Shown here piece by piece: positions 41,032 to 49,500 of a DNA stretch of 64,000 bases (positions are counted from its first letter, which is position 1; each line of letters starts with the position of its first letter). Location: positions 1-64,000 of the IMG/VR virus record IMGVR_UViG_3300008448_000069, one strand, 5' to 3'. Below the pieces are notes generated by a model. That model did not search any database. It was given only the letters and a program-made list of their open reading frames with translations, and was not told the origin of the DNA. The position numbers and the translations under genes were made by a program. The stretch is from a virus.

Positions 41032-42086
41032 ACTTCAAACTCCCTGTTTGCAGAAATTAGTAATTCATAAGGCGCACTGAAATCCTTCTGGACAAAGTGC
41101 GAGTTCGCCTTTGTAAGCGCTTCTATTGTCCTTACCATGTATTTCTCCATGCTGATATCCGATATCTTGAAAGGAGCCATCTGCATGTAGGGGTCGATGA
41201 CCAGAAACCTCACTTCAACGGGATAATCCACCTTGTAGGTTTCATTTTTCACATGGTTCACAATCATCCTGTATATCGCGGCTTGCAACCAATAGCTGTA
41301 ATACTCCATGGTCTCAGGAAACAATGACAAGGGTTTGGAAGTCTTCTTCAAATCATTTACCCGTATTACCTGCTCCTTGTGGTCAATCACAAGATTGTCA
41401 ATGATACCTCTGATGCCGAATTCAAACATGGTCGGAAACATCGCGAGTTCAACCTCATTGTAGACCTGCATCCAGGATACGTCATTCATCCCCATGAGTT
41501 CCCTCATCTGATTGTTGTTCATGAATGTCTCTTTCAGACGTGTTGCAAAATCAACCATTGACTTGTCAACGACGATTCGTCCGTTCTTCTTGAGCATGAA
41601 GTCAAGATACTCCATGTTCTTTTCAGTGAGCATCCTGTCCAAACGCTGCTGGTCAGTCTTGAGTGTCTGATGCAGGTTCTCGTCCTTGAGGATGTCAAGA
41701 ACCGCATTCTCCACATTTTTCAGATGAGGAATCATGCTTTCACGAGTGTCCATGATTTGCGGATACGATTCGGTAATGTGCGCGTGCAACCTCTCCATCA
41801 CACGTTTTGGATTCTCACTTGGAAAACTGTTGGGTATCACCACAAACTCGTCATCGAACTTTTCAGGTGTGAGAAGCATGCAGTGTATGAGGCGTCCTTC
41901 AGCCATACCTTTGTCAACGGTGTCATCCCGCTGCTTGAGTACGTAATGCTGATAGAATGCACCTGGACTATACAGGAGTTTGTTCAGTCCGCTATAGGAC
42001 ATCATGAACCCTTGTGCGAAGAACTCGTCTTCTAGTTTCAACCTCTCTACGAGGTCCAATTCATAAGTGCTAAGAAATGGTTTCAT
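41028..42086 (-). CDS. PD-(D/E)XK exonuclease (RecB/Cas4-like), 352 aa
   Basis: A GRLIHCMLL segment with H68, then D230 in GIIDN, D245-L-K247 and a Q268/Y272 helix (YWLQAAIY) give the order His, Asp, Asp-x-Lys, Gln-x-x-x-Tyr of RecB/Cas4-type nucleases. It would degrade or process DNA ends during phage replication or recombination. I place the start at ATG 42086 (MKPFLSTYELDL), since the upstream in-frame extension of 25 residues lies inside the RusA-like gene. Confidence 0.85.
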   Translation of the reverse strand: MKPFLSTYELDLVERLKLEDEFFAQGFMMSYSGLNKLLYSPGAFYQHYVLKQRDDTVDKGMAEGRLIHCMLLTPEKFDDEFVVIPNSFPSENPKRVMERLHAHITESYPQIMDTRESMIPHLKNVENAVLDILKDENLHQTLKTDQQRLDRMLTEKNMEYLDFMLKKNGRIVVDKSMVDFATRLKETFMNNNQMRELMGMNDVSWMQVYNEVELAMFPTMFEFGIRGIIDNLVIDHKEQVIRVNDLKKTSKPLSLFPETMEYYSYWLQAAIYRMIVNHVKNETYKVDYPVEVRFLVIDPYMQMAPFKISDISMEKYMVRTIEALTKANSHFVQKDFSAPYELLISANREFEV

Positions 42087-42510
42087 TTGGATTTGGATTA
42101 TCGATCTCTGTACAAAAAGAGTCGAGGATTGCAATATACACACCTGGTTTATCCTTGTCATAACTCCAAGGACTCCCGTCTATGTAAAGTGGTACAGGCA
42201 ATATCTCTTCCACATTGTCATCGTCAATCCATCCAGCTTTTGTCATCTCGTCCTGGATCGTCTGTGCTGGATTGATGAAATCCCACTTGTGACGACTGCC
42301 TCGAACAAAATGCATTCCTATTATTATAGGTTTGGACATCTTGGACAACTCCGCTTTGAATTCGGGTTTGTACATGAGCCAGTATGCTGCAGATGTTTTG
42401 CGATACTTTTGTGTTGCTTTACTAGCAATGAAAAGACCAGACCTGGTCATGACCCTGCTGTTCTTACTCGAAGGAACAGGTCCCGGTATGAAGAACAGCT
42501 TTGGTGTCAT
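42070..42510 (-). CDS. RusA-like Holliday junction resolvase, 146 aa
   Basis: It opens with IPGPVPSSKNSR, where the K-N-S/R pattern is typical of RusA. It continues with D77 in KWDFINPAQTIQDEM and D96-D98-N in GWIDDDNV, the acidic residues that bind metal in RusA. It would cut four-way junctions formed during phage recombination and replication. It overlaps the primase gene by 4 bases and the nuclease by 17. Confidence 0.85.
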   Translation of the reverse strand: MTPKLFFIPGPVPSSKNSRVMTRSGLFIASKATQKYRKTSAAYWLMYKPEFKAELSKMSKPIIIGMHFVRGSRHKWDFINPAQTIQDEMTKAGWIDDDNVEEILPVPLYIDGSPWSYDKDKPGVYIAILDSFCTEIDNPNPNETIS

Positions 42511-43454
42511 TGTATTTGTGATATTATGTTCGATTTGACTACTCTTGCTCCGTGATCCCTGACCGAGTCGCTGACATCTTTGCTGAGTTCCAAGTGTATG
42601 TACGGTAACCCGTACTGTTGCTCGTACCTCTGCATCATCCGCAATCCAGTGGAATCGTTGTCAAATATAACATACTTTTTGGGATAATCTCTTATCCATT
42701 CGATAATGGGTTCTATGTTGGCGTTCTCGCTGCTGGGAGCTATGAAATCAGCATCGATACCCAATGAGTCCAAAGACATCGCGTCCTTGAGGGAACTGCA
42801 TATGAACAAGGTATCCTTTCCTTGTATCTGGTCCCATCCTTGAAGATGGTTCATGAAAGTGGTGAACTTCCTTTCCGAGTTCATGGGTTCATATATCTTG
42901 TACACGTTTTCACCTGTACGGTATGCATAAACCTTACCCATGGACTTGTCAAGCGTCCTTGTCTCATCACCTCTCTGCAACACATAGTTTGATACGGGAA
43001 TCACATTGTATTTCTCCAGTATCCTGCTACCTATGTTGTAGGGACTCCAGAAATCAACATCGTTCTTGTTCCAGTTCCTGCGACTGATCTGTGCGATTCT
43101 CCATTTCTCCTGAGGCACATATTCAATCTGTTGTTCCAATCCTCCGTTTTCCAGGTATTGCTGGTAATCGGATACTATCTGACGAACGGCGTCACTGAAA
43201 CTCAGTCCACAAACAAGCTTGACAAGCTCGATTCCATTACCACCAACACCAGTGCTAAAGCATCTGAAGTAATAATCGTTGTAACGTCTGTTGACGTATA
43301 CGACAAGACTCGGATCCTTGTCCAAAGGGTTGAATATGCTTTTAATCTTGACATCCTGTCCTTCGAGTTTCTGATCTAGTTTCAGATAGTGTTCAAATAT
43401 CCATTTGCTGGGGACATCTTTCCCCGTAAATACGGTTTTTCTGCTTGAAAACAT
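42507..43454 (-). CDS. DnaG-like primase with TOPRIM domain, 315 aa
   Basis: The N-terminal region (SIFNPLDKDPSL, then YYFRCFSTGVGGNGIELVKL, residues 39-80) has the layout of the DnaG zinc ribbon, but only one of the usual ligand residues remains (C65). The C-terminal TOPRIM core has SSLKDAM (221-227) and FDNDSTG with D266 and D268 as metal ligands. It would lay RNA primers for the family B polymerase and work with the DnaB-like helicase. It is short compared with bacterial DnaG and lacks a clear helicase-binding domain. Confidence 0.85.
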   Translation of the reverse strand: MFSSRKTVFTGKDVPSKWIFEHYLKLDQKLEGQDVKIKSIFNPLDKDPSLVVYVNRRYNDYYFRCFSTGVGGNGIELVKLVCGLSFSDAVRQIVSDYQQYLENGGLEQQIEYVPQEKWRIAQISRRNWNKNDVDFWSPYNIGSRILEKYNVIPVSNYVLQRGDETRTLDKSMGKVYAYRTGENVYKIYEPMNSERKFTTFMNHLQGWDQIQGKDTLFICSSLKDAMSLDSLGIDADFIAPSSENANIEPIIEWIRDYPKKYVIFDNDSTGLRMMQRYEQQYGLPYIHLELSKDVSDSVRDHGARVVKSNIISQIQ

Positions 43455-43467
43455 ATGCGTGAAATTG

Positions 43468-43504
43468 GTGAAAGGGGAGACAGATGATCATCTCCCCTGT
43501 TCAC
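43468..43504 (-). terminator. Strong hairpin between SSB-like and primase genes
   Basis: A 13-bp stem with one bulged base (AGGGGAGA paired with TCTCCCCT, extended by GTGAA and TTCAC) and a 10-base loop. No T-run follows on the minus strand, so it may be an attenuator, RNA-stability element or Rho-independent site of low strength that makes more SSB-like protein than primase. Confidence 0.55.
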
Positions 43505-43524
43505 GACCAGGCAACAATGGTTTA

Positions 43525-44205
43525 TCAATCAAGATCCAGGTCACTGCCTGCATCTCTTCCTGCGAACGAATCAACAGATTCTGATTTCTTCTTCTTGATA
43601 TGTACTGCAGGATCGAACTTCATCACTTTCTTGGGTTCAACACCGGCTTTCACAAGTTCATACGCAACCTTGCCTTTTTCAGGTTTAGGAAGGAACAACC
43701 TGTGTTGGATGTATCCGTTCTTGTTCTCATATTCAGAACCGCCGATGCAGAAATGTATCCAGCGCTCCTTGCTTACGATGTAACCTTTTGCATTCTCGAG
43801 ATACTCCTCGATGGTACTACCTTGGATATCCTTCTCTTTAAGAGTATCGGCAACACCGATCTCTTTTGCGAAGTTCCATAACCAACGGAAGATCATGTCC
43901 TCCTTGGTGGTTGTATTACCATCCTTGTTTGTATAATCGCTGTAAGAATACTGCTGTGTCTGAACACGAGCAACTTGACCTGCATGGTTACCCATTTCAG
44001 GCATGTCCTTGTTTATGGCGAGACCTTCAAAATCTCCTCCAATAGGTTCTGTTTCCAGATTCATCACCAATACAAAGGCGGATGAATCATACGGTGGAAC
44101 CTCGAGTTTCATGTCAAGGATTCTTGCAACGATGTTGCCTGGTTGAATTACTTTGGAGATTGTAGAACCTCCTACTTTTTTGTCTGCTTCTTTACTGCTA
44201 AACAT
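43525..44205 (-). CDS. Single-stranded DNA-binding-like protein with acidic tail, 226 aa
   Basis: The N-terminal two thirds looks like an OB-type beta domain (GNIVARILDMKLEVPPYDSS, FVLVMNLETEPIGGDF, GYIVSKERWIHFCIGGSEYE). The C-terminus is disordered and acidic, ending SDLDLD, like the protein-binding tails of phage and bacterial SSBs. It lies between the primase and ATPase genes, where crAss-like phages commonly carry an SSB. Function is inferred from tail and context. Confidence 0.72.
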   Translation of the reverse strand: MFSSKEADKKVGGSTISKVIQPGNIVARILDMKLEVPPYDSSAFVLVMNLETEPIGGDFEGLAINKDMPEMGNHAGQVARVQTQQYSYSDYTNKDGNTTTKEDMIFRWLWNFAKEIGVADTLKEKDIQGSTIEEYLENAKGYIVSKERWIHFCIGGSEYENKNGYIQHRLFLPKPEKGKVAYELVKAGVEPKKVMKFDPAVHIKKKKSESVDSFAGRDAGSDLDLD

Positions 44206-44225
44206 GTCAATAATGGTTTTAGTGA

Positions 44226-44975
44226 TTAATCAATGTAAATTTTATCCCAGTGTGTAATTATCGAGTCATCCGTAAGTTCGGATACCACGATCTCTTGATT
44301 TCTCAGATGCTGAGGTCTCGCTCCGCAAGACACCTCGTCGTTTGTTTTGAACGAAAGAATGTTCTTATCACCCTTTCTGTAAAGATAACCAATAGCGTCT
44401 GAATCACTAGCGGTTATGCGCTTAATTTTTCCTGTAAGATCAAGGTCAAGACTATTGAACTCATTACCAGCTTTTTCCAGTATCGTATCCTTTACGTGAC
44501 CCACCAATATGATTCTTGGTGCAAGTCCTTGTATGAAATCGATGACTTTGGTGTAAGCTGTCCTGAGCCACTGATATCCTGCACCCTGCGGCATGTTGAT
44601 AATAGTGCCGTATTTGGGTTTACCTTCAGTGAACCAGTTCTTACCCATGCTGGATTTTGAGTACAAGTCTTCTGCGTACGCGATACAAAACTCTTCCAAT
44701 GCTGTAACGGTGTCTATCGCAATATAACGATAAGGATTCTCCGCTTCCTTGATGGCTTTACCGATCGATTTGAGTTCCTCAATGTTCCTCACCTTGAGTT
44801 TCATCGCCTCGATGTAATCCGTACCATCTTCGAAATCCAATATCAGACAGTCTTTCAGACCTGCAAGCAAGGTTGTCTTACCCACCTTGGGTTTACTGAA
44901 TATGATCAGCTTCTTTGGTGACTTGGTCAAAGCCTTTACAGGTGTTCTAGGAAGTTCAATCTTGATTTCTGACAT
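44226..44975 (-). CDS. P-loop ATPase, Sak4/RecA-like, 249 aa
   Basis: Walker A is SKPKVGKTT at residues 27-35 and Walker B ends at D88 (RYIAIDTVT). A RIILVGHVKD segment follows as in Sak4/RecA-core ATPases encoded next to phage SSBs. It would use ATP to handle single-stranded DNA or anneal strands in recombination-dependent replication. It overlaps the upstream gene by 20 bases. Confidence 0.83.
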   Translation of the reverse strand: MSEIKIELPRTPVKALTKSPKKLIIFSKPKVGKTTLLAGLKDCLILDFEDGTDYIEAMKLKVRNIEELKSIGKAIKEAENPYRYIAIDTVTALEEFCIAYAEDLYSKSSMGKNWFTEGKPKYGTIINMPQGAGYQWLRTAYTKVIDFIQGLAPRIILVGHVKDTILEKAGNEFNSLDLDLTGKIKRITASDSDAIGYLYRKGDKNILSFKTNDEVSCGARPQHLRNQEIVVSELTDDSIITHWDKIYID

Positions 44976-45510
44976 TGTTCTTGGATATTAGCTTGTTCAA
45001 CCATGGTTTCGCACTCACAGGTTTGTTCTGCAATATCGCATAAAAATCCCGTATGGTAAGCGCACTGATGTTCTGATCGGTGTCGTCCTCGATTTCATCT
45101 TCTGCGACCTCCTCCACTTCTGAAGACAGCGGTTTCAATTTAACCATGTCCTCAAATGGGAATTCCCAGGACTCGTCGCTTGCAGTTGGACTGTGCGCCT
45201 TACTGTACTTTCCTGTTGCAACCTTGGCTGCCACCTTTTCCTTGTCAATCATGAAATACTGGGGACTGTCCACAATCTCACCGTTTTCATCTGAAAACAG
45301 CTTGTACTGTTTCTTGTAGATGATGTAGACCAGGTTTTTGGCAAACTCGTGACCATACAACAGGATGTGGTCAGGAAGACCCCGATGCGTTTTTGGTGTA
45401 ATCTGATTGGTCGTAACCTCTAATCCGTAGTTCTCTTTGAGATCCTTTACGGCGTAGCCTTCGACCAACTCCTTCGCTTGCTGCCAAGCGGACTTTTGAA
45501 TCTTTGACAT
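44956..45510 (-). CDS. Replication-block protein with acidic linker and C-terminal docking motif, 184 aa
   Basis: I chose ATG 45510 (MSKIQKSAWQQAKELVEG); an in-frame start 14 codons upstream lies inside the helicase gene. The N-terminal domain is mixed alpha/beta. A very acidic linker (SSEVEEVAEDEIEDDTDQN) joins it to a short C-terminal segment (LTIRDFYAILQNKPVSAKPW) that I recall as recurring in Bacteroidota phage proteins. The design suggests a tethered docking peptide, perhaps for helicase or SSB. No enzymatic motif. Confidence 0.7.
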   Translation of the reverse strand: MSKIQKSAWQQAKELVEGYAVKDLKENYGLEVTTNQITPKTHRGLPDHILLYGHEFAKNLVYIIYKKQYKLFSDENGEIVDSPQYFMIDKEKVAAKVATGKYSKAHSPTASDESWEFPFEDMVKLKPLSSEVEEVAEDEIEDDTDQNISALTIRDFYAILQNKPVSAKPWLNKLISKNNVRNQD

Positions 45511-45520
45511 TTGATTGTTT

Positions 45521-46453
45521 TTAAAATATCTGATGAATTTTGCTTTTTGCAAAGTCAGCTCTGAACATGGTCAATCCAGGTTCACCTGTCCTAACCTTGA
45601 GGAAATGCACCGCAAGGGTATTGATGTCAACAGGTATTTTGTGTGGACCGTATTCGGTGATACCGTACTTTGTAGGTCGATTTATACCAATTAGAATATC
45701 AGTGAACTGCAGCAATGCATCCGCTCCGAAGATATCGCTATCCTTTACGAAGTTTCCGATGCTGCCGTTCTTAACACGGTCAGTAGTCTCGATCTCTCTG
45801 TTTAATTGGCTCAGTACTATGAATGATACTGGCAATTGTCGTCTAGTCTCGGCAAGCATGTTGCCAAGATTATATAACGATTCTATTCTGTCTTTTTCGC
45901 TGGCACTTTTCTTAATCAAAAGACTGTGGTCCAGTGTAATGAGGACGGGTTTCTTAACGGTTTCATAGAAACTCGTTATCTTGTTCTTCATTCCTTCGAC
46001 ATCCAGAGGCCGCTCATATGTGTACACCTCTCTATGTCTATTTGTTTCGCAGTATTTGAGTGCGGCTGACAGGTCTTCGTCTTCAAGCTTGCTTCCCACT
46101 GAGGATAGCTTTCTGACATTCACACCTATGTTCCCGCTGATTTCACGCATTGCAACACTTCGAGCAAGCATTTCGAACTGGAAGTCCAGGACACAGAAAT
46201 CCTGTTCAGGATTCAATCTGAACGCTTCCCTGCTGATCATGCTACCTATCAATGTCTTACCGCTACCAGGTCTCCCTGCTATTACAGTAAGACTGTTCCA
46301 TTCAAGTCCGTCCATGGAGACTTCATTGAATTTTTGCCAAGGGGTCTTGATGCTCTTGATTTCCCCTGTTCTTCGTTTTTTCATATATGTGATGGCTTGT
46401 TCGTAAGCCTCAGATACATGTAGGAAACCTTGTTCTCTTAGTGATTTTGACAT
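45521..46453 (-). CDS. DnaB-like replicative helicase, 310 aa
   Basis: A RecA-fold core with Walker A GRPGSGKT (60-67), Walker B LITLD with D175-H176, and the DnaB motif SQLNR at 215-219, followed by a C-terminal strand pattern (VHFLKVRTGEPG). It would unwind the fork 5' to 3' as a hexamer, working with the primase. It lacks the usual N-terminal DnaB domain, as is common in phage versions. It follows a 38-base gap with a promoter-like motif. Confidence 0.88.
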   Translation of the reverse strand: MSKSLREQGFLHVSEAYEQAITYMKKRRTGEIKSIKTPWQKFNEVSMDGLEWNSLTVIAGRPGSGKTLIGSMISREAFRLNPEQDFCVLDFQFEMLARSVAMREISGNIGVNVRKLSSVGSKLEDEDLSAALKYCETNRHREVYTYERPLDVEGMKNKITSFYETVKKPVLITLDHSLLIKKSASEKDRIESLYNLGNMLAETRRQLPVSFIVLSQLNREIETTDRVKNGSIGNFVKDSDIFGADALLQFTDILIGINRPTKYGITEYGPHKIPVDINTLAVHFLKVRTGEPGLTMFRADFAKSKIHQIF

Positions 46454-46468
46454 AGTACGAATTTATTG

Positions 46469-46484
46469 AATTAGGTTTAAACTT
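46469..46484 (-). promoter_or_regulatory. Candidate promoter-type motif upstream of the helicase gene
   Basis: On the minus strand the gap reads AAGTTTAAACCTAATT, 16 to 31 bases before the helicase start. Fifteen of these bases recur with one mismatch at 55486-55500, also upstream of a minus-strand gene. Recurrence in two of the few real gaps makes it a promoter or regulator candidate. Confidence 0.4.
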
Positions 46485-46491
46485 ATATGAG

Positions 46492-47226
46492 TTACCACAA
46501 TATTTTTTCTTTTTTGTACTCAACTAGTTGCTTGTTCACCTTATTGAATACATCATTGCAGTCCCACGAAGGGGATCTCAAATAAGCAGCATAAGCAGGA
46601 TGGGTCGTAGTAAACACCGTGTGGTGTTCACCTATCAAACTTTCAAAGCTTTGCGCCTGTTTACCCATCAACACCCATACTAAACCTGACTGTTTGAAGT
46701 TCAGCATGTCAATGACGTATTCTAAGAAGGGACGCCAAATATCGGAATGTTTTCCTGTTTTAGTAACCTCAGTAGTCAATGCGGCATTCATCAAAAGTAC
46801 CCCCTTTTTCGACCACCTGGAAAGGTCATATCGTTCAGATTCTTCCACAAAGTCCTTATCTTCAGGAGGTACCGTGGTTTCAATACTATTGAGGATATAC
46901 CTAAGACTTGCTTCAGGTTTACCAGTATTACCGCAACTGAACGCTATACCGTCAGCTACCGCTGGTTGTGGATACGGATCCTGTCCAATCATGATAACCT
47001 TGACTTTATCCACTGGACAGAGTTCCATCGCTCTGAATATCTGTTTCAAAGCTGGAGTAAACCTTCTTCCTGACTCATTTTCCTTTATCAGGAAAGCTAT
47101 TATCTTCTCGAAGTCAGATGACCTGAGAAATCCTTTAAGTAAATCCGACCATCCGCCAGGAGATAGCTTTTCTATCAGTCTGTCACGGATTTGCTCTACA
47201 GACAATTTTTCTTTAACTTCGCTCAT
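46492..47226 (-). CDS. ung: Uracil-DNA glycosylase, family 1, 244 aa
   Basis: GQDPYP at 81-86 carries catalytic D83, LLMNAAL carries N147, which would read uracil, and THPAY at 208-212 contains H209 in the position of the family HPSP motif. It removes uracil from DNA. UDGs are a frequent component of the crAss-like replication set. It starts only 23 bases from a divergent plus-strand gene. Confidence 0.92.
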   Translation of the reverse strand: MSEVKEKLSVEQIRDRLIEKLSPGGWSDLLKGFLRSSDFEKIIAFLIKENESGRRFTPALKQIFRAMELCPVDKVKVIMIGQDPYPQPAVADGIAFSCGNTGKPEASLRYILNSIETTVPPEDKDFVEESERYDLSRWSKKGVLLMNAALTTEVTKTGKHSDIWRPFLEYVIDMLNFKQSGLVWVLMGKQAQSFESLIGEHHTVFTTTHPAYAAYLRSPSWDCNDVFNKVNKQLVEYKKEKILW

Positions 47227-47249
47227 ATAAACAATTAAAATTTAAACAA

Positions 47250-47471
47250 ATGGCTAAGACACATCTTAACATGTTGAAAGATGATGCAATCATCAAAATT
47301 GAATTTCGACCAGCTGACATCGCAAAACTTCAAGCAATCCTTTTTAAGCATATGTCAAAAACAATCAATATTGATGATGCTTCTTGGGATACAATTCTTG
47401 ATCTTTGTCAACGAATAGACGATGAAGCGTCTCTACAAAAACAAATCATATCCAAAGAAGTGAATTTCTAA
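47250..47471 (+). CDS. Small plus-strand protein inside the minus-strand block, 73 aa
   Basis: A helical charged protein (KIEFRPADIAKLQAILFKHM, then DDASWDTILDLCQRIDDEA). Its TAA shares a base with the next ATG (TAATG), coupling the two. It has only a 23-base AT-rich gap to the divergent glycosylase gene, so its promoter overlaps that gene's 5' region. No family recognised. Confidence 0.75.
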   Translation: MAKTHLNMLKDDAIIKIEFRPADIAKLQAILFKHMSKTINIDDASWDTILDLCQRIDDEASLQKQIISKEVNF

Positions 47472-47812
47472 TGGAACAGCAGAAAGAACCTACAATGATT
47501 GAAGTCATGACCGAGGATGCGGTCGTGGTTTTCAAATACAAGAGAAGTTTTTACCAGCGGCTGGTAATGGTCTTCAACAGCATTCTGGATGGAAAGACTC
47601 CGGAGGATCTCCAAGAGGCAAACCGTCAGATAACCGAGAAGAACATCACCGAACCGTGGGTGGCAAACTTTGAAACAATACTTTATATCATCCAGGATGC
47701 GGAGCAATACGTCCGTAAGAACGGAATGACCCAGATGATGCCTGTTGATGAGATGCAATCTGCAATAAGCAGCAATCCTGTTCCTGATATTCCAAAACAG
47801 GAGGATCAATAG
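47471..47812 (+). CDS. Second plus-strand island protein, 113 aa
   Basis: The acidic N-terminus (MIEVMTEDAVVVFKYKRSFY) looks beta-type and is followed by helices (FETILYIIQDAEQYVRKNG) and a Pro-rich tail. It is translated from the same strand as its neighbour at 47250 and overlaps the 3' end of the convergent minus-strand gene by 7 bases. The long opposite-strand frame here is a shadow. Function unknown. Confidence 0.75.
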   Translation: MEQQKEPTMIEVMTEDAVVVFKYKRSFYQRLVMVFNSILDGKTPEDLQEANRQITEKNITEPWVANFETILYIIQDAEQYVRKNGMTQMMPVDEMQSAISSNPVPDIPKQEDQ

Positions 47813-48201
47813 AGTATGCAACCTACGTCCTCACCTATGAGGATGCAGGCTTCAATCGCCATTGACAGTTGTTCCTTGCTGCAATCCGCGAAACTCTTCA
47901 CATATTCCAGCGATTTGCCTTCGCTGTCTTTTGCTTTTACGGTGAGTCCCGCTTTTCGTTTGACTTCGAGTTTGACATCCTCGAATTCGTTACCTGTACA
48001 GTGTGCCAGCTCGCGTATCAACGCATGAACCTTCGCAAGCTGTACCAGACTATGGTCGTCTTTCACCACTTCGCACATCATGCTCACCCTGTTACCGGGT
48101 TTGAGTGAAAGAAGCAACCTGTTGAATTTCTGTAGTTCCTTGTCGTTCAAAGGAGCCAACACTCCTTTTTCATCAACCGCGTATTCAATGATTGTGTACA
48201 T
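47806..48201 (-). CDS. NinB-like recombination protein (tentative), 131 aa
   Basis: The segment LAKVHALIRELAHCTGNEFEDVK followed in the C-terminal half by a SMAIEACILIGEDVG helix resembles NinB/Orf-type phage recombination mediators, where a helix with an RE(L/I)A pattern precedes EDVK. It overlaps the SF2 helicase gene by 17 bases, consistent with a joint role in recombination. Confidence in the family is modest. Confidence 0.65.
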   Translation of the reverse strand: MYTIIEYAVDEKGVLAPLNDKELQKFNRLLLSLKPGNRVSMMCEVVKDDHSLVQLAKVHALIRELAHCTGNEFEDVKLEVKRKAGLTVKAKDSEGKSLEYVKSFADCSKEQLSMAIEACILIGEDVGCILY

Positions 48202-49312
48202 CCCTGTGTTTTATTTTTTCCTTGTCAAAATCCATGAGTGCTTTCTTCACCCACATTTCGTCTATGGTATCCTTGTACATGAGCACATGGACGTTTGCGA
48301 CATCGTCAGGATTCAATCGCAAGACGCGTCCTAATCTCTGCGCCGCTTTCCTTTCGTTACCATAAGCATGAAGCATAATGCAATTCCTAAGATCAGGAAT
48401 ATTGACACCCTCATTAAGCTGTAGTACGCAAGATAGTCTTTGAATAGTTCCATCCTTGAACATCTTTAGGTTTTCCTCACTCATTGGATTGTCGCTGTGG
48501 TAACTGTGTTCACACATGCGTTCCGCCTGTTCCTTGGTATTGCAGAATATGATGCATTTGCCTTCGATATCCTTCATCAGCTTGGAAGCGTAACGCTCTT
48601 TGCTTTGATAGGACATCATGCTGCGCATCCTGCCTATCCTGAAGTACTGATCGCTCTTGGGGTCGGTGGCGGATTCTATCCTTGAACACCAATATTTGTA
48701 ATTCTCGTATTCGCTGGTCACCCAGCTTTTTGTTGATGACTTCACCGTATGTCTGGGAAGCCTGTCAAGATTGACGGAATGAACCGTTATCCTGTAATCG
48801 TTGAGTATACGGTCCTCTACGGCGTCATCCGTGATGTACGAATACATTATCGGACAGTATCTGTCAACCATCTCGCCTTTCTCGCTTTTGGCGTGTCTGG
48901 GAGGTGTACCTGTAAGACCAAGTATCCATCCACCATACGTGTTCAACCAAAGCTTGTGGCTTGACAGCAGACTATGACACTCGTCAAGATACAACACGTC
49001 GTAAGACAACGACTGTTTGGTAAGTGAAAGATAAGTGGTAACCTTCACCCTGTCCTTGAGATGGGACAGTCCGAACTTGTACATGTCGTCAAACCAGCTG
49101 GAGAATATGCTCCTTTTGGGTGCGACAACCAAGAAAGTAGCATCTGGATTCACCTCCTTGAGGTACCAATCCATATGCTGCAATCCTATGTATGTCTTAC
49201 CGACACCCATGCTTAGTGCGAGACCGCATCGTTTGTTTTGTTTTGCCACGGACAGTGCTTTTGATTGCACTGTCTCGCGGCTAGAATGCTGGTTCTTCAC
49301 CATTGTTTCCAT
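48185..49312 (-). CDS. SF2 DNA helicase (SNF2/DEAD-type), 375 aa
   Basis: Walker A MGVGKT at 35-40, motif II DECH at 110-113, motif III region LGLTGTPPR and motif VI QRLGRVLRL are all visible, giving both RecA-like lobes. SF2 helicases of this type are standard in the crAss-like replication module and probably remodel forks or recombination intermediates. The start overlaps the upstream gene by 32 bases; an ATG three codons in is possible. Confidence 0.88.
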   Translation of the reverse strand: METMVKNQHSSRETVQSKALSVAKQNKRCGLALSMGVGKTYIGLQHMDWYLKEVNPDATFLVVAPKRSIFSSWFDDMYKFGLSHLKDRVKVTTYLSLTKQSLSYDVLYLDECHSLLSSHKLWLNTYGGWILGLTGTPPRHAKSEKGEMVDRYCPIMYSYITDDAVEDRILNDYRITVHSVNLDRLPRHTVKSSTKSWVTSEYENYKYWCSRIESATDPKSDQYFRIGRMRSMMSYQSKERYASKLMKDIEGKCIIFCNTKEQAERMCEHSYHSDNPMSEENLKMFKDGTIQRLSCVLQLNEGVNIPDLRNCIMLHAYGNERKAAQRLGRVLRLNPDDVANVHVLMYKDTIDEMWVKKALMDFDKEKIKHRDVHNH

Positions 49313-49496
49313 TCAACTTTATTTTTTCAATTTCAATTTCTTGAAGGACGTTCAACACCTCATGGAATCTTTCAGACAGGTTTGTCGTTCTCAATTCATA
49401 AGGATATTCGTCCTCAATCGCCATGCATAGGCTAAGTGTTGTTTCGAAAAGTCTTTCGAAATACTTGATCTTCAATTCATTTTCAGTAGTACTCAT
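49281..49496 (-). CDS. Small helical protein, 71 aa
   Basis: Starting at ATG 49496 gives a charged, fully helical protein (ENELKIKYFERLFETTLSLC, then ERFHEVLNVLQEIEIEKIKL). It overlaps the helicase gene by 32 bases. Role unknown. Confidence 0.68.
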   Translation of the reverse strand: MSTTENELKIKYFERLFETTLSLCMAIEDEYPYELRTTNLSERFHEVLNVLQEIEIEKIKLNGNNGEEPAF

Positions 49497-49500
49497 TTTT

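Noticed and set aside
47468-47821. Minus-strand open frame of 117 codons
   Set aside because: It is the shadow of the plus-strand gene at 47471-47812, which has the better composition and TAATG coupling to its neighbour.
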